From the NCBI GenBank assembly GCA_903886975.1, contig CAISOB010000041.1:56264-120263 (forward strand): a DNA stretch of 64,000 nt. Reading direction: 5' to 3'. The translations under genes and the position numbers were made by a program. Positions 9,087-17,988 of this stretch are shown one piece after another (the first letter of the stretch is position 1; each line of letters begins with the position of its first letter). The notes below the pieces were generated by a model that saw only the letters and a program-made list of their open reading frames with translations, ran no database searches and had not been told where the DNA came from. The DNA comes from an uncultured beta proteobacterium. GTDB taxonomy: Bacteria; Pseudomonadota; Gammaproteobacteria; Burkholderiales; Rhodocyclaceae.

Positions 9087-10178
9087 CTAGCGACGCCCCA
9101 CTTCCGGCCCGTTCGGCTCGATCACCACCTTGACCGCACCGTCCTTGCGTTCGACGAAAGTGGAAAGGGCCTGCGCGAAATCATCGAGCGGGAAAACGTG
9201 GCTGATCAGGTCGCTGACCACCAGACGTCCGGCGGCGATCGCTTCGATGATCTTCCAAGAGACGTTCGGATTGGCGCGCGAGCCATAAATGGCGATTTCG
9301 TTATGCACGATGTATTTGTACGGCAGTTTTTCTTCGACTGTGTCCGGCGGAACGCCGAGCAGAGCAACGCTGCCGCCCTTGCGCACCATGCGCACGGCCT
9401 GCGCGAAAGTGCCTTCGGCGCCTGAGCACTCGAAAGCCTCGTCGACCCCTTCGCCATCGGTGGCGCGGCGCACTGCCTCGACCGGATCTTCCTGCTCGAA
9501 ATTGATCGCGAGATCGGCACCCAGCTTCACCGCCGTTTGCAGCCGCGAGCCGCGGCCGACCATGATCACCTTGGCGGCGCCGAGGATTCGGGCGAAACGC
9601 ATGGCGATGAGGCCGATCGGTCCGGGGCCGATGACGACCACCGTGCCGCCCGCCGTAATTCCCGAGAGTTCCATGCCGTGCAGCGTCACGCCGGCGGTGT
9701 CCACCAGGGCGCCTTCCCGGAAGCTCACCTTGGCCGGCAATTTCTTGACGCTCTTGATCGAATAGACGTTGTATTGCGCGTAAGCGCCCGGCGTGATGAA
9801 GCCGTAGTGGCGGTGGCCGCTTTCGGCGCGACCGTAATTGAGGCATATGGTGTAGCGTCCGGCAAGGCAGTTGCGGCAATGGCCACAGCCCTTGTGCGCT
9901 TCGCCGGCAACGCGGTCGCCGACCGCGAAACCACTCGCCTCGGGTCCGACCTGGACGACTTCGCCAGACCATTCGTGGCCCGGGGTGAACGGATAGGCAG
10001 GCGGCCAGATGCCGGCGAGTCCCCCGCGAATGATTTCAGGGTCGCTGCCGCAGATGGCCACCGCGCGTATTTTGCAGAGAACTTCCGCGGCGCCGGGCAC
10101 GGGAACTGGAACTTGCTGAATTTCGAATTCCCCAGGCGAAGTCAGAACTAGCGCTTTCATCGTTTCAGGCACGGACAT
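9087..10178 (-). CDS. Zinc-dependent medium-chain dehydrogenase (polyol/sugar dehydrogenase-like)
   Basis: A 363-residue MDR-family oxidoreductase. The catalytic zinc ligands are visible as Cys43 (AICGSD) and His68-Glu69 (PGHEW); the structural zinc site is Cys98, Cys101, Cys104 and Cys112. The Rossmann motif VVIGPGPIGLIA lies near residue 185. I chose the ATG at 10178 because AGGA sits 7 nt upstream; the ATG two codons earlier is too close to it. It lies between a second zinc dehydrogenase and a lactonase behind a sugar ABC transporter, so oxidation of the imported sugar or polyol is the likely role. Cofactor and substrate are unknown. Confidence 0.88.
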   Translation of the reverse strand: MSVPETMKALVLTSPGEFEIQQVPVPVPGAAEVLCKIRAVAICGSDPEIIRGGLAGIWPPAYPFTPGHEWSGEVVQVGPEASGFAVGDRVAGEAHKGCGHCRNCLAGRYTICLNYGRAESGHRHYGFITPGAYAQYNVYSIKSVKKLPAKVSFREGALVDTAGVTLHGMELSGITAGGTVVVIGPGPIGLIAMRFARILGAAKVIMVGRGSRLQTAVKLGADLAINFEQEDPVEAVRRATDGEGVDEAFECSGAEGTFAQAVRMVRKGGSVALLGVPPDTVEEKLPYKYIVHNEIAIYGSRANPNVSWKIIEAIAAGRLVVSDLISHVFPLDDFAQALSTFVERKDGAVKVVIEPNGPEVGRR

Positions 10179-10235
10179 CTTCATTTCCTTTCACGGTCGA
10201 TTCGTTTCAATTTGTCGTCGGCGCGCGGCCGATAT

Positions 10236-11264
10236 TTACTCGCGCGACAGCCAGATGCGACCGATCAGGTCGCCTGATTCGAGTCGCGCGGCGGCTTCGC
10301 CAATCTGGGCAAGCGGGTAGGACGCACCGAGCACCGGGCTCACCTGGCCGCTCTGCACCAGGCCGACGACATCGATCAGGTCCTGCTTGGTGCTGCCGCG
10401 GCAACCGATGATCTCGAGCTCGGTCTTGAACAGCGGGATCGACGGGACTTCGAAACTTTCATCAAGATAGGCGACGACCAGAAACTTGCCGCCCGGCCGC
10501 AGCAGCGCGATGCCTTCGCGAACGCTGGCGCGCGTGCCGATGTTGTCGACCACGAGGTCGACGCCCTCGCCGTGGGTGAATTCGGCAACCGCGGCGGCGA
10601 GCGGCTGATCGGCGGTGTTGACCGCGATCGCGCCGTATTTTTCGGCGAGCGCCAGCCGCTGCGGCTGGCGGCTCGTGGCCATGACCTGCGCGCCCGCGCT
10701 TCGGGCGATCTGCACGCCGTGGATTCCGAGACCGCCGACACCGAGGATCAGGATGCGCTGGCCGATACCGACCCGGGCCTTGCCGATCAGGCTGTGGTAC
10801 ATGCAGGCGACCGCATCGGGCAGGATGGCCGCCGCCTCGTAGGAGATCTCGGCGGGGAGCGCGACGAGATTCGCCGCCGGTACGGCGACGTACTCGGCAT
10901 GGCCGCCGTCGCGCTCGAAGCCGATGCGCTGCATCGCGCGGCACAGTTGCGTTTCGCCGGCCAGGCAGAAACGGCAGCGGCCGCACGTGACGTCGACGGC
11001 GGCCGTGACGCGGTCGCCGCTGCGCCAGCGGCTCACGCCTGCACCCAGTTCGACGATGTCGCCGGCCAGTTCGTGGCCGAGGATGCGCGGCAAGGTCCCG
11101 AGCGGCTGGCGCCCTGACAAGAGATGCAGATCGGTGCTGCACAGGCCGCTCGCGCGCACCTTGATCAGCACTTCGCCAGGCGCCGGCTGCGGCACCGGCC
11201 GCTCGGCGACGGTCAGCGATCCGCCGTAGTTGGCGATGACGACGGCGCGCATGGTTTCGCTCAT
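10236..11264 (-). CDS. Zinc-dependent alcohol dehydrogenase, MDR family
   Basis: A 342-residue MDR protein. Catalytic zinc ligands are Cys42 (GLCSTD) and His64-Glu65 (LGHELAG); structural zinc ligands are Cys94, Cys97, Cys100 and Cys108. The nucleotide-binding glycine motif LGVGGLGIHG lies near residue 175. It resembles broad-range alcohol dehydrogenases more than the sorbitol-type enzyme encoded next. The start at 11264 is one base past the stop of the upstream permease, so it is translationally coupled to the transporter. Together with the 9087 gene it suggests two sequential or alternative oxidations of the transported compound. Confidence 0.88.
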   Translation of the reverse strand: MSETMRAVVIANYGGSLTVAERPVPQPAPGEVLIKVRASGLCSTDLHLLSGRQPLGTLPRILGHELAGDIVELGAGVSRWRSGDRVTAAVDVTCGRCRFCLAGETQLCRAMQRIGFERDGGHAEYVAVPAANLVALPAEISYEAAAILPDAVACMYHSLIGKARVGIGQRILILGVGGLGIHGVQIARSAGAQVMATSRQPQRLALAEKYGAIAVNTADQPLAAAVAEFTHGEGVDLVVDNIGTRASVREGIALLRPGGKFLVVAYLDESFEVPSIPLFKTELEIIGCRGSTKQDLIDVVGLVQSGQVSPVLGASYPLAQIGEAAARLESGDLIGRIWLSRE

Positions 11265-11265
11265 G

Positions 11266-12156
11266 TTATTCCTTGAGGCCGGTTGCAGCGATGCCCTGGA
11301 TGAAGGCACGCTGCAGGAAGAAGAAGAGGAGAATCATCGGCAGCGTGCCGAGCACGGCGATGGCCATCAGCTGATCCCAGAACGTGCCGTAGCTGCTCAT
11401 GAACAACGAAATGCCGAGCGGCAGGGTACGCAGCGAATCCTTGGTGATGATGATCAGCGGCCAGATGTACATGTCCCATGCTTCGCGGAAGGTGAACACG
11501 GCGAGCGCGACGAGCGCGGGCTTGCACAGCGGCATGACGATCATCCAGAAGATGCGCAGTTCGGAAGCGCCGTCGATGCGCGCCGAGTCGATCAGGTCTT
11601 TCGGGATGCTCAGCATGTACTGGCGCATCAGGAATACGCCGAAGCCATCGACCAGGAAAGGCACGATCAGTCCCTGGTAACTGTTTTGCCAGCCGAGTTC
11701 CTTGACGATCAGGAACAGCGGCACCATGGTCACTTCGAGCGGCAGCATCATGGTGGAGAGGATCAGGACGAACATCAGGCCGCGGCCCCGGTATTGGAAT
11801 TTCGTCAGGCTGTAGCCGGCAAGCGAACAGAGAATCACGTTGCCGATGGTGATGGCGATGGCGACGATGCCGCTGTTGAAAAAATAACGGGTGAAATCCT
11901 GTGCCTGCCAAGCCAAAGCATACGATTGCCAGTTCACCGGATCAGGGATCCACTGGATCGGCAGGCTGAACATATGGTCCATCGTCCGCAGCGACGACGA
12001 GAACATCCAATAGAAAGGCAGGAGCACGGCGAGAGCGATGGCGACCAGCGCGCAGAAGACCACGATGGTCCCGCGCCGCTTCACGATCCGGGCCACCCGG
12101 CTGCGCGTCGGTGATGTGCGTTGGCCTTGTGGGGCAGTTACGCCGAGTGCGTTCAT
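11266..12156 (-). CDS. Carbohydrate ABC transporter permease, MalG/UgpE type
   Basis: Inner-membrane subunit of a CUT1-family sugar importer. The 296-residue protein has six predicted membrane segments: the first is VVFCALVAIALAVLLPFYW, the last MAIAVLGTLPMILLFFFLQ. The ATPase-contact EAA loop RIDGASELRIFWMIVMPLCKPAL is near residue 195. It overlaps the partner permease by 4 bp (ATGA) and is followed one base later by a dehydrogenase. The partner subunits in the operon are the permease at 12153, the binding protein at 13178 and the ATPase at 14533. Confidence 0.93.
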   Translation of the reverse strand: MNALGVTAPQGQRTSPTRSRVARIVKRRGTIVVFCALVAIALAVLLPFYWMFSSSLRTMDHMFSLPIQWIPDPVNWQSYALAWQAQDFTRYFFNSGIVAIAITIGNVILCSLAGYSLTKFQYRGRGLMFVLILSTMMLPLEVTMVPLFLIVKELGWQNSYQGLIVPFLVDGFGVFLMRQYMLSIPKDLIDSARIDGASELRIFWMIVMPLCKPALVALAVFTFREAWDMYIWPLIIITKDSLRTLPLGISLFMSSYGTFWDQLMAIAVLGTLPMILLFFFLQRAFIQGIAATGLKE

Positions 12157-13076
12157 CGCAATTCCTCGCCGCGCGTAAACAGGCGGACCTGAATGAACGA
12201 GAAAAGCATGACGCCGACAAAGAGGAAAACGCTCATTGCGGCGGCTCGGCCCATATCGAAGAATTCGAATGCCGTCTGGTAAATGAACAGCGGCAGCACC
12301 CGCGTCGCGTCGCCGGGCCCGCCGCCGGTCATGATCAACGGCACGGCGAAAACCTTCATCGCGACGATCACGTTCATCACTACGACGAGCAGCGTGGTCG
12401 GCTTGAGCAGCGGCAGGGTGATATTCCAGAAGCTCGCCCAGCGGCCGGCGCCGTCCATTTTCGCCGCGTCATAGTAGTCGGCGGGAATGGCCTGCAGGCC
12501 GGCAAGGAAGATGATCATGTAATACGGTGTGGCGCGCCAGATGCCGATCAGGATGACGGCCCACAAGGCGGATGCGCTGCTACGCAGCCAGGCGATCGGG
12601 TCGATGCCGAGCCAGCCGAGGATGGTGTTGATGACGCCATCCTGCTGATACATGAAGGTCCAGACCACGGCCATGACCACCGCCGGCATGACGACCGGCA
12701 TGAAGATCGCCGAGCGCAGCAGGTTCTTGAGCCACAGGCTGCGGTTGAACAGCACTGCGAGGCCGAGCGAAAGCGGCAGCACCGGCACGACGCTGAACAG
12801 CACGTAAGTCAGCGACACGCGCGCCGATTTCAGAAAAAGCGGATCCTGCACGAGGTCGACGAAGTTCGCGAAGCCGATGAATTTTGGCGGATGCACGAGA
12901 TCGTATTGCGTCAGGCTGAGGTAGAAGGCCTGCAGCATCGGCAGAAAGCGGAAGACGAGGAGTATCGCCAAGGTCGGGAAAATGATCGCGTAGGCGAACA
13001 TCGCCTGCTTCGACGCGAGGCTAAGCGGCCTTACCCGCTTGACTGCCGGTCCCGGTGCGCAAGCGCTTGCCGACAT
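12153..13076 (-). CDS. Carbohydrate ABC transporter permease, MalF/UgpA type
   Basis: Second membrane subunit of the CUT1 importer, 307 residues, with six predicted membrane segments starting with MFAYAIIFPTLAILLVFRF. The EAA loop (KMDGAGRWASFWNITLPLLKP) is near residue 215. I chose the ATG at 13076 because GGAGGAAG lies five bases upstream; longer readings have no such site. The gene follows the binding protein after a GC-rich stem-loop and overlaps the second permease by 4 bp. Confidence 0.93.
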   Translation of the reverse strand: MSASACAPGPAVKRVRPLSLASKQAMFAYAIIFPTLAILLVFRFLPMLQAFYLSLTQYDLVHPPKFIGFANFVDLVQDPLFLKSARVSLTYVLFSVVPVLPLSLGLAVLFNRSLWLKNLLRSAIFMPVVMPAVVMAVVWTFMYQQDGVINTILGWLGIDPIAWLRSSASALWAVILIGIWRATPYYMIIFLAGLQAIPADYYDAAKMDGAGRWASFWNITLPLLKPTTLLVVVMNVIVAMKVFAVPLIMTGGGPGDATRVLPLFIYQTAFEFFDMGRAAAMSVFLFVGVMLFSFIQVRLFTRGEELR

Positions 13077-13142
13077 GCAAACTTCCTCCGTGGTATAGCG
13101 AGCGATGCCTGGCATCGTTCGCCGCGAATATAGAAACAAACA

Positions 13143-13163
13143 CGGCGCCGCCAAGCGGCGCCG
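13143..13163 (-). other. GC-rich stem-loop between the binding-protein and permease genes
   Basis: CGGCGCCGC at 13143-13151 and GCGGCGCCG at 13155-13163 form a perfect 9-bp stem with a three-base loop, 15 nt past the stop of the binding-protein gene. It is followed on the minus strand by a U-rich but interrupted stretch. Such a structure usually stabilises the upstream mRNA or partly terminates, so that more binding protein than permease is made. The function is inferred. Confidence 0.65.
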
Positions 13164-13177
13164 CGCTTCCGCGTTTT

Positions 13178-14491
13178 CTACTTCTTGAAGACCTTTTCCA
13201 CTTCGCCTTGCGCCTGGTCGAGCGAGGCCTTGGGATCGGCGCCGTCATAGATCACGCGCTCGATGGCGCGGCCGACCGACTGGCCGATCTCAGCCGAGTA
13301 TTCGGAGCGCAGATACCAGCTTGCCACCGCGACATCCTTCATGTGCACATCGAAGAACGGGAACTTCTTGGCCACGGCCGTCTCGTTCACGCCCTTCACC
13401 GGTTGCACGAAAGCCGCTTTGGCCAGCCACTCGTCAGGCTTGGCGAGCATGAAGTGGACAAAATCCCAGGCCGCGACTTTTTCGGCATCCGGCTTGGCCT
13501 TGTTCACGCCCCACGCCCAGCCATAGACGATGGTGTGCGGTTTCGCGGGATCGACTTGCGGCCATGGGACGACGGTGAAGTCGTCCTTGATCGCCGACTG
13601 GCTGATTTGCGAGGTCGCCCACGGCCCGGTCGTCCACATCGCGGTCAGGCCGTCGATGAAATCCTGGTTCGGGTTGCTCGAGGTGTTCTTGGTGGTTTTC
13701 GGATCGCCGGTGAGCTTGGTGACGTCGCGCCACATCGTCAGAGCCTTTACCGCTTCGGGGCTGTTGACCGACGCGGACTTGCCGTCGTCGCTGAGGAGCT
13801 TGCCGCCGAACTGCTCGACCAGCGGCTGGAACATCTGCATTTCCCAGCGCGGGCTGTGATAGGGATAGTCGAAGGCTTTCTGGACCGTGCGGTTGCCCTG
13901 CACCTTCTTCAGTTTCGGCCCCAGCGCTTTCATGTCTTCCCAGGTCTTGGGCGCATTCTTGACCGGGTCGAGGCCCGCTTCCTTGAATGCCTTGTTGCTG
14001 ATGAACAGGCTCATCGAATTGCCCTGATAGGGCAGGGCATAGACCTTGCCACCGAATGTGCCGGCGGCGATCCCCCCCGGCGTGTACTTGGCCAGCAGTT
14101 CGTCGTAACTCTTGACGCCGAAGACGTTCAGGTTGAGTGGCTCGAGCAGGCCCTTGTTGTAATAGAGTTCATAGAAGGAAGCGTCCTGGTCGAGGATGTG
14201 CGGACCGGTGCCGGTGGCGAAACCGACGGCGACCTTCTGCTGGATATCCCCTGAGGACATGATGACCGGATTGACGGTCACGTTGGGTCTAACCTTCTTG
14301 TAGGCTTCGATCAACTCCTTCACATAAGCTGTGAAAGGGCCGTACTCGTGCCACCAGATTTCGATGGTGACATTCCCTGTCGGAAAACCGGCCGGGGCGT
14401 CGGCCGCAATTCCTACCCCGCCTGACATCAGCGTTAGCACGGCTGCTGTTGCCACAGAAGACACTGTGCGCTTGATGGTCCATGACTTCAT
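13178..14491 (-). CDS. Extracellular sugar-binding protein of ABC transporter (family 1)
   Basis: Periplasmic ligand receptor of the CUT1 importer, 437 residues. It opens with a signal peptide (MKSWTIKRTVSSVATAAVLTLMSG region, cleavage after AADA near residue 31), then a mature domain starting VTIEIWWHEYGPF, typical of UgpB/MalE-like proteins. Family patterns include KVYALPYQGNSMSLFISN, DFIDGLTAMWTTGPWA, and AAWDFVHFMLAKPDEWLAKAAF. The gene lies between the ATPase and the permeases. The ligand is a carbohydrate or polyol by family, not identified further. Start is the only ATG with a normal signal peptide, preceded by GGGAGGAGAT. Confidence 0.93.
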   Translation of the reverse strand: MKSWTIKRTVSSVATAAVLTLMSGGVGIAADAPAGFPTGNVTIEIWWHEYGPFTAYVKELIEAYKKVRPNVTVNPVIMSSGDIQQKVAVGFATGTGPHILDQDASFYELYYNKGLLEPLNLNVFGVKSYDELLAKYTPGGIAAGTFGGKVYALPYQGNSMSLFISNKAFKEAGLDPVKNAPKTWEDMKALGPKLKKVQGNRTVQKAFDYPYHSPRWEMQMFQPLVEQFGGKLLSDDGKSASVNSPEAVKALTMWRDVTKLTGDPKTTKNTSSNPNQDFIDGLTAMWTTGPWATSQISQSAIKDDFTVVPWPQVDPAKPHTIVYGWAWGVNKAKPDAEKVAAWDFVHFMLAKPDEWLAKAAFVQPVKGVNETAVAKKFPFFDVHMKDVAVASWYLRSEYSAEIGQSVGRAIERVIYDGADPKASLDQAQGEVEKVFKK

Positions 14492-14532
14492 CTCGATCTC
14501 CTCCCTGTCGATTGAATAACCTTAAAAGCTCT

Positions 14533-15606
14533 TTATTGCAGTACCTTCCCGCTTGCCGCGTCGAAGAGGTGGACAAAGCCCACCTTCGGTTGCAGCCAGA
14601 GGGTTTCGCCCGGCTTGTTGGCAAGCCGTTCGCCGAAAACAGCGCAGATTTGCGTGGCGCAGAACTCGCAATAGACATGCGTGTCGGCGCCGGTCGGTTC
14701 GATGACCAGGATCCTGGCCGGCACACCGTGGTCGGCCGTGCTCAGGGTGAGGTGCTCGGGCCGGAAACTATAGACGACTTCCTGGCCGTCGCGTCCCTCG
14801 TGTGCGCCGGCGATCGGCAAATGCGTTCCATCGCTCGCCTCGAGCCAGGCGGCATCGCCATTGCGGCGCAATTGACCGCGCACGAAGTTCATCGCCGGCG
14901 AGCCGATGAAACCGGCGACAAAAAGATTGGCCGGATGGTCGTACAACTCCAGCGGCGAGCCGATTTGTTCGACGCGCCCTGCATTCAATACGACGATCCG
15001 GTCGGCCATGGTCATCGCTTCGATCTGGTCGTGGGTGACATAGACCGATGTGGCGTGCAGCCGCTGGTGCAGCGACCTGATTTCGACGCGCATTTGCACG
15101 CGCAGTTTGGCGTCGAGGTTGGAAAGGGGCTCGTCGAAAAGAAAGACCTGCGGGTCGCGCACGATCGCCCGACCCATCGCCACGCGCTGCCGCTGACCGC
15201 CGGAGAGCTGGCGCGGATAGCGATCGAGGTAGGCCGTGAGATCGAGGATTTCCGCCGCCTCTGACACTTTTCTGGCTACCGTTGCTTTGGCTTCCTTGCG
15301 CAGTTTAAGACTGAAAGCCATGTTCTCGCGCACGGTCATGTGCGGGTAGAGCGCGTAGTTCTGGAACACCATGGCGATGTCCCTGTCCATCGGCGGCAAA
15401 TCGTTCACCAGCCGATCGCCGATGATGATGTCGCCGCTGCTGACTTCCTCAAGACCGGCGATCATCCGCAGCAGCGTCGATTTCCCGCATCCCGAGGGGC
15501 CAACCAGAACGAGGAACTCGCCGTCGGCAACGTCCAGGTCGACGTCATGCAGGACTTTCGTCGGGCCAAAAGCCTTATGCACGCCGCGGATTGCAATCGA
15601 TGCCAT
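14533..15606 (-). CDS. Sugar ABC transporter ATPase, MalK/UgpC/MsmK type
   Basis: Cytoplasmic ATPase energising the CUT1 importer, 357 residues. Walker A is GPSGCGKST (36-44), Q-loop in [13 protein letters not shown], signature LSGGQRQR, Walker [14 protein letters not shown]-loop in [10 protein letters not shown], and a C-terminal TOBE/OB regulatory domain (about 240-357). I chose the ATG at 15606 because the family begins at this point; the reading frame stays open upstream but into promoter DNA. It is the first gene of the operon that runs to the lactonase at 7936. The ribosome-binding site is weak. Confidence 0.93.
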   Translation of the reverse strand: MASIAIRGVHKAFGPTKVLHDVDLDVADGEFLVLVGPSGCGKSTLLRMIAGLEEVSSGDIIIGDRLVNDLPPMDRDIAMVFQNYALYPHMTVRENMAFSLKLRKEAKATVARKVSEAAEILDLTAYLDRYPRQLSGGQRQRVAMGRAIVRDPQVFLFDEPLSNLDAKLRVQMRVEIRSLHQRLHATSVYVTHDQIEAMTMADRIVVLNAGRVEQIGSPLELYDHPANLFVAGFIGSPAMNFVRGQLRRNGDAAWLEASDGTHLPIAGAHEGRDGQEVVYSFRPEHLTLSTADHGVPARILVIEPTGADTHVYCEFCATQICAVFGERLANKPGETLWLQPKVGFVHLFDAASGKVLQ

Positions 15607-15732
15607 TTGAAGAAATCGTCCCTGAATATTATTTTGTAACGACGCATCCGGACTGGCGCCGGTCTGTGTCCTTGAGCAAGCGGGCTTTGCGCTAAAACGA
15701 GCCTTGACAGGCCGGCCGCGCCGCAAGAATCG

Positions 15733-15756
15733 CTGTATCCAAAGTACAATATACAG
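15733..15756. promoter_or_regulatory. Operator-like dyad in the carbohydrate operon promoter
   Basis: CTGTAT at 15733-15738 and ATACAG at 15751-15756 form an inverted repeat. The same core, TGTATATTGTA on the minus strand here (15745-15755), recurs on the plus strand at 15882-15892 near the regulator. It overlaps the -10 box of the ABC operon promoter, as expected for repression by the adjacent GntR/FCD regulator. Confidence 0.55.
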
Positions 15757-15774
15757 CCGGATATTCCTTGTCAA
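15746..15774 (-). promoter_or_regulatory. Promoter of the carbohydrate ABC/dehydrogenase operon
   Basis: On the minus strand a perfect -35 TTGACA (15774-15769) is followed after 17 bp by TATTGT (15751-15746, 4 of 6 to consensus). It points toward the ATPase gene, leaving a leader of roughly 130 nt. The remainder of the 358-bp gap at 15607-15965 holds the regulator's own promoter region and nothing else I can identify. Confidence 0.6.
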
Positions 15775-15881
15775 CCTAAACTTCGAGCCTCCTCTCGGCT
15801 CCCTCGGCCGTTGCCGTTTAAGGCGCTTCCCTGAGGCCGGCAAGAAAATATTTCTTGACAAAACGGAGACTGCTCGTATCG

Positions 15882-15895
15882 TGTATATTGTATCC
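15882..15895 (+). promoter_or_regulatory. Second operator-like site, regulator side
   Basis: TGTATATTGTA at 15882-15892, running on into TCC, repeats the core of the 15733-15756 site in the opposite orientation. A TTGACA at 15855-15860 lies just upstream with TATCGT at 15877-15882 (16-bp spacing) as a possible -10. This arrangement would allow the GntR-type regulator to control itself. Confidence 0.5.
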
Positions 15896-15965
15896 AAAAA
15901 AACCTAGTCTGCTGGACGCCAATTGGCTGGCTCATCAAATGGTCTGCAAACCGAGGGATTCCCGT

Positions 15966-16670
15966 GTGAACGTCAATAGCAAAGCCGACTCTGCCAAGGG
16001 AGCGAATGGTTCTTCGATCCGCGACGTTTATCGCAGCATGCAGGACATCGTTTTCGAAACCCTGCGCGATGAAATCCTTTCCGGAGATCTGCAGCCCGGC
16101 GTCTTGCTGAACACCCTGCTGTTATCCAAGCGCTTGGGCGTCAGCCGGACGCCGATACGCGAAGCGCTGAATCGTCTCGTTTCGATCGGGCTCGTCGAAA
16201 ACATCCCACATCGCGGTGCGTTCGTGCGCAAGCTGTCGGTTGAAGAAGTCCTCGAGGTCTATTACATTCGCGCCGCGCTGGCCGGGGTTTGCGCGCGACT
16301 CGCGACCAGACGCATCAGCGACCCGCAGAAGAAACAACTCATCGCCTTGTGCGACGAAATGGAAAAACCCAGCGAAGATCACCGCGCCATGCTGCGCAGA
16401 AATTTCCAGTTTCACAACATTATCTTCCAGGCCGCTCAATCGCCACGCATCGAGAGCCTTGCGCTCCAGTATTACCACCAGAGCGAGCAGTTCCGCGCAC
16501 TTTCGCTTGAACTGCCGGGACGTGTCGCAGAGGCGTGCCGGGAACATCGCCGTATCCTGCAAGCCATGCTCGACGGGGACCGGGAAGCTGCGGAGCAGAA
16601 CTCGCGCGAGCATCAATTGAATACCGCGCGCCGGATAGCTAAATCCCTCGGTTATGAATCCGAGATATAA
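15966..16670 (+). CDS. GntR-family (FCD/FadR subfamily) transcriptional regulator
   Basis: A 234-residue regulator with a winged HTH (about 25-90: LRDEILSGDLQPGVLLN, then LGVSRTPIREALNRL) and an FCD effector domain (about 95-225) containing the metal-site residues RNFQFHNIIF and the late histidine in CREHRRILQAM. I prefer the GTG at 15966, with GAGGG 8 nt upstream; an ATG at 15939 is the alternative. It is divergent from the sugar ABC/dehydrogenase operon and the shared gap contains paired dyads, so it most likely represses that operon until the substrate or a derived acid binds. The ligand is unknown. Confidence 0.9.
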   Translation: MNVNSKADSAKGANGSSIRDVYRSMQDIVFETLRDEILSGDLQPGVLLNTLLLSKRLGVSRTPIREALNRLVSIGLVENIPHRGAFVRKLSVEEVLEVYYIRAALAGVCARLATRRISDPQKKQLIALCDEMEKPSEDHRAMLRRNFQFHNIIFQAAQSPRIESLALQYYHQSEQFRALSLELPGRVAEACREHRRILQAMLDGDREAAEQNSREHQLNTARRIAKSLGYESEI

Positions 16671-16769
16671 GCCCGGTCGTCGGTTCGAGCATACGCCCCG
16701 ATCCAATCACGTCTTCAGTGTGCACGCATGGCCGTTGCGGCCTCGGCACAAAGGGACAAGGAGTGCCGG

Positions 16770-17138
16770 ATGATGTCGCACTTTCACAAATGGGATGAGA
16801 TCACTCAAGACAATGAAGCGGGGCCGACCCTACCGGCGGGAATGACGCGCCGGGGCATCATCCTCGGCGACCTGATGCTCGGTCTGCACGGCGCGGTGGC
16901 TGGACTGAAAGCCGAGCCGCACACACATCCGAATGACCAGATCGCCATCATGCTCAAAGGCAAGATGCTCATGGAAATTGATGGCGAAGTGCGCACCATG
17001 GGGCCGGGCGAATTCGCCTTCGTTCCAAAAAACGTCGTGCATCGAATTCAGACGCTCGACGAGGACGCGCTGGTGCTCGATGTCTTCGCCCCGTTTAGGG
17101 CAGACATTGCGAAGCGTCTCGCTGAGCTCGATCGATAA
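16770..17138 (+). CDS. Small single-domain cupin protein
   Basis: A 122-residue beta-barrel protein. Cupin motif 1 is visible as PHTHPNDQIAIMLKGKMLMEIDGE (two metal histidines and a glutamine/glutamate position) and motif 2 as GPGEFAFVPKNVVHRIQ. The start ATG at 16770 follows AAGGAG by 6 nt; ATG at 16773 is equivalent. It follows the GntR gene by 99 bp on the same strand. Small cupins of this kind often bind or isomerise sugars near uptake operons, but no specific reaction can be claimed. Confidence 0.82.
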   Translation: MMSHFHKWDEITQDNEAGPTLPAGMTRRGIILGDLMLGLHGAVAGLKAEPHTHPNDQIAIMLKGKMLMEIDGEVRTMGPGEFAFVPKNVVHRIQTLDEDALVLDVFAPFRADIAKRLAELDR

Positions 17139-17207
17139 GGTTCGCCGCACGAGTCTATGTATGGATTCGTGCAATGAAGGCGGAAGAGGGCAGTCTCTGT
17201 CGGCAAA

Positions 17208-17987
17208 TTAGCGCGGGATGAAGCTCACGCGACCGTTGCTTTCGAGCGCTTGCAGCGGGTATTGGTAGAGCGCCGACAGACGTTCGACCGTCAGCATTTC
17301 AGCGGCGCTTCCGATTTCGCAGCGGCCGTCGCCGTAAATAAGTAGAGCGCGGTCGCAAAAGCGCCAGGCCAGCGCCGGTTCGTGCAGGACCATGGCGACT
17401 CCTGCGCCGCAATCGCGTGCCGCACCGGCAAAAAGATCGAGCATGGCGATCTGATGTTTGAGATCGAGGTGGGCAATCGGCTCGTCAAGCAGAAAGAGCC
17501 GCGGCGCCTGGGCGAGCAAGGTAGCGATCGCCAGGCGCTGGCGTTCGCCGCCGGAAAGCGTCTGAATGTCGCGCTCTTCGAAGTCGGCAAGATCGACTGC
17601 GGCCAGCGCATCGCGGACGATTTTCGCGTCATTGGCGCTTTCCCAGCCCCAGCGCGCGAGGTGCGGATGGCGGCCGACAAGCGCCGTTTCGAGTACCGTC
17701 GAGGCGAAAGCGTCGCCGCGCACCTGCGGCAGCCAGCCGCGAATCAGCGCACTGCGGCGTGCACCAAGCGCCGCATAGCTGGCGCCGTCAATAAGCACCT
17801 CTCCCGATTGCGGCGCGCGCAGTCCGGCGAGCACCGAGAGCAGCGTCGATTTTCCCGCGCCGTTGCGCCCGAGGATGGCCAGCCGCTCGCCGCCTTGCAA
17901 AGCGAGATCGAGATCGCGGCAAAAGGTTTTGCCACCGATTCCGACCGTCAGCCGGCGTGCCTCGAGTAACGGGATCTGGCCGGTCAT
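17208..17987 (-). CDS. btuD: Cobalamin (BtuD-type) ABC transporter ATPase
   Basis: A 259-residue ATPase of the FecE/BtuD/HmuV group. Walker A is GRNGAGKSTLL near residue 40, signature LSGGERQRLAIA, Walker B RLFLLDEPIAHLD, H-loop VLHEPALAWRF. The start ATG at 17987 is one base past the btuC stop. The family alone would allow an iron-siderophore substrate; the riboswitch at the head of this three-gene operon makes corrinoid uptake the better call. A periplasmic binding protein (btuF) is not in the window. Confidence 0.88.
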   Translation of the reverse strand: MTGQIPLLEARRLTVGIGGKTFCRDLDLALQGGERLAILGRNGAGKSTLLSVLAGLRAPQSGEVLIDGASYAALGARRSALIRGWLPQVRGDAFASTVLETALVGRHPHLARWGWESANDAKIVRDALAAVDLADFEERDIQTLSGGERQRLAIATLLAQAPRLFLLDEPIAHLDLKHQIAMLDLFAGAARDCGAGVAMVLHEPALAWRFCDRALLIYGDGRCEIGSAAEMLTVERLSALYQYPLQALESNGRVSFIPR

Positions 17988-17988
17988 G

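Noticed and set aside
17147..17172. Stem-loop between the cupin and btuD genes as a terminator
   Set aside because: GCACGA-GTC pairs imperfectly with GA-TTCGTGC and no T-run follows on either strand; too weak to list as a feature.
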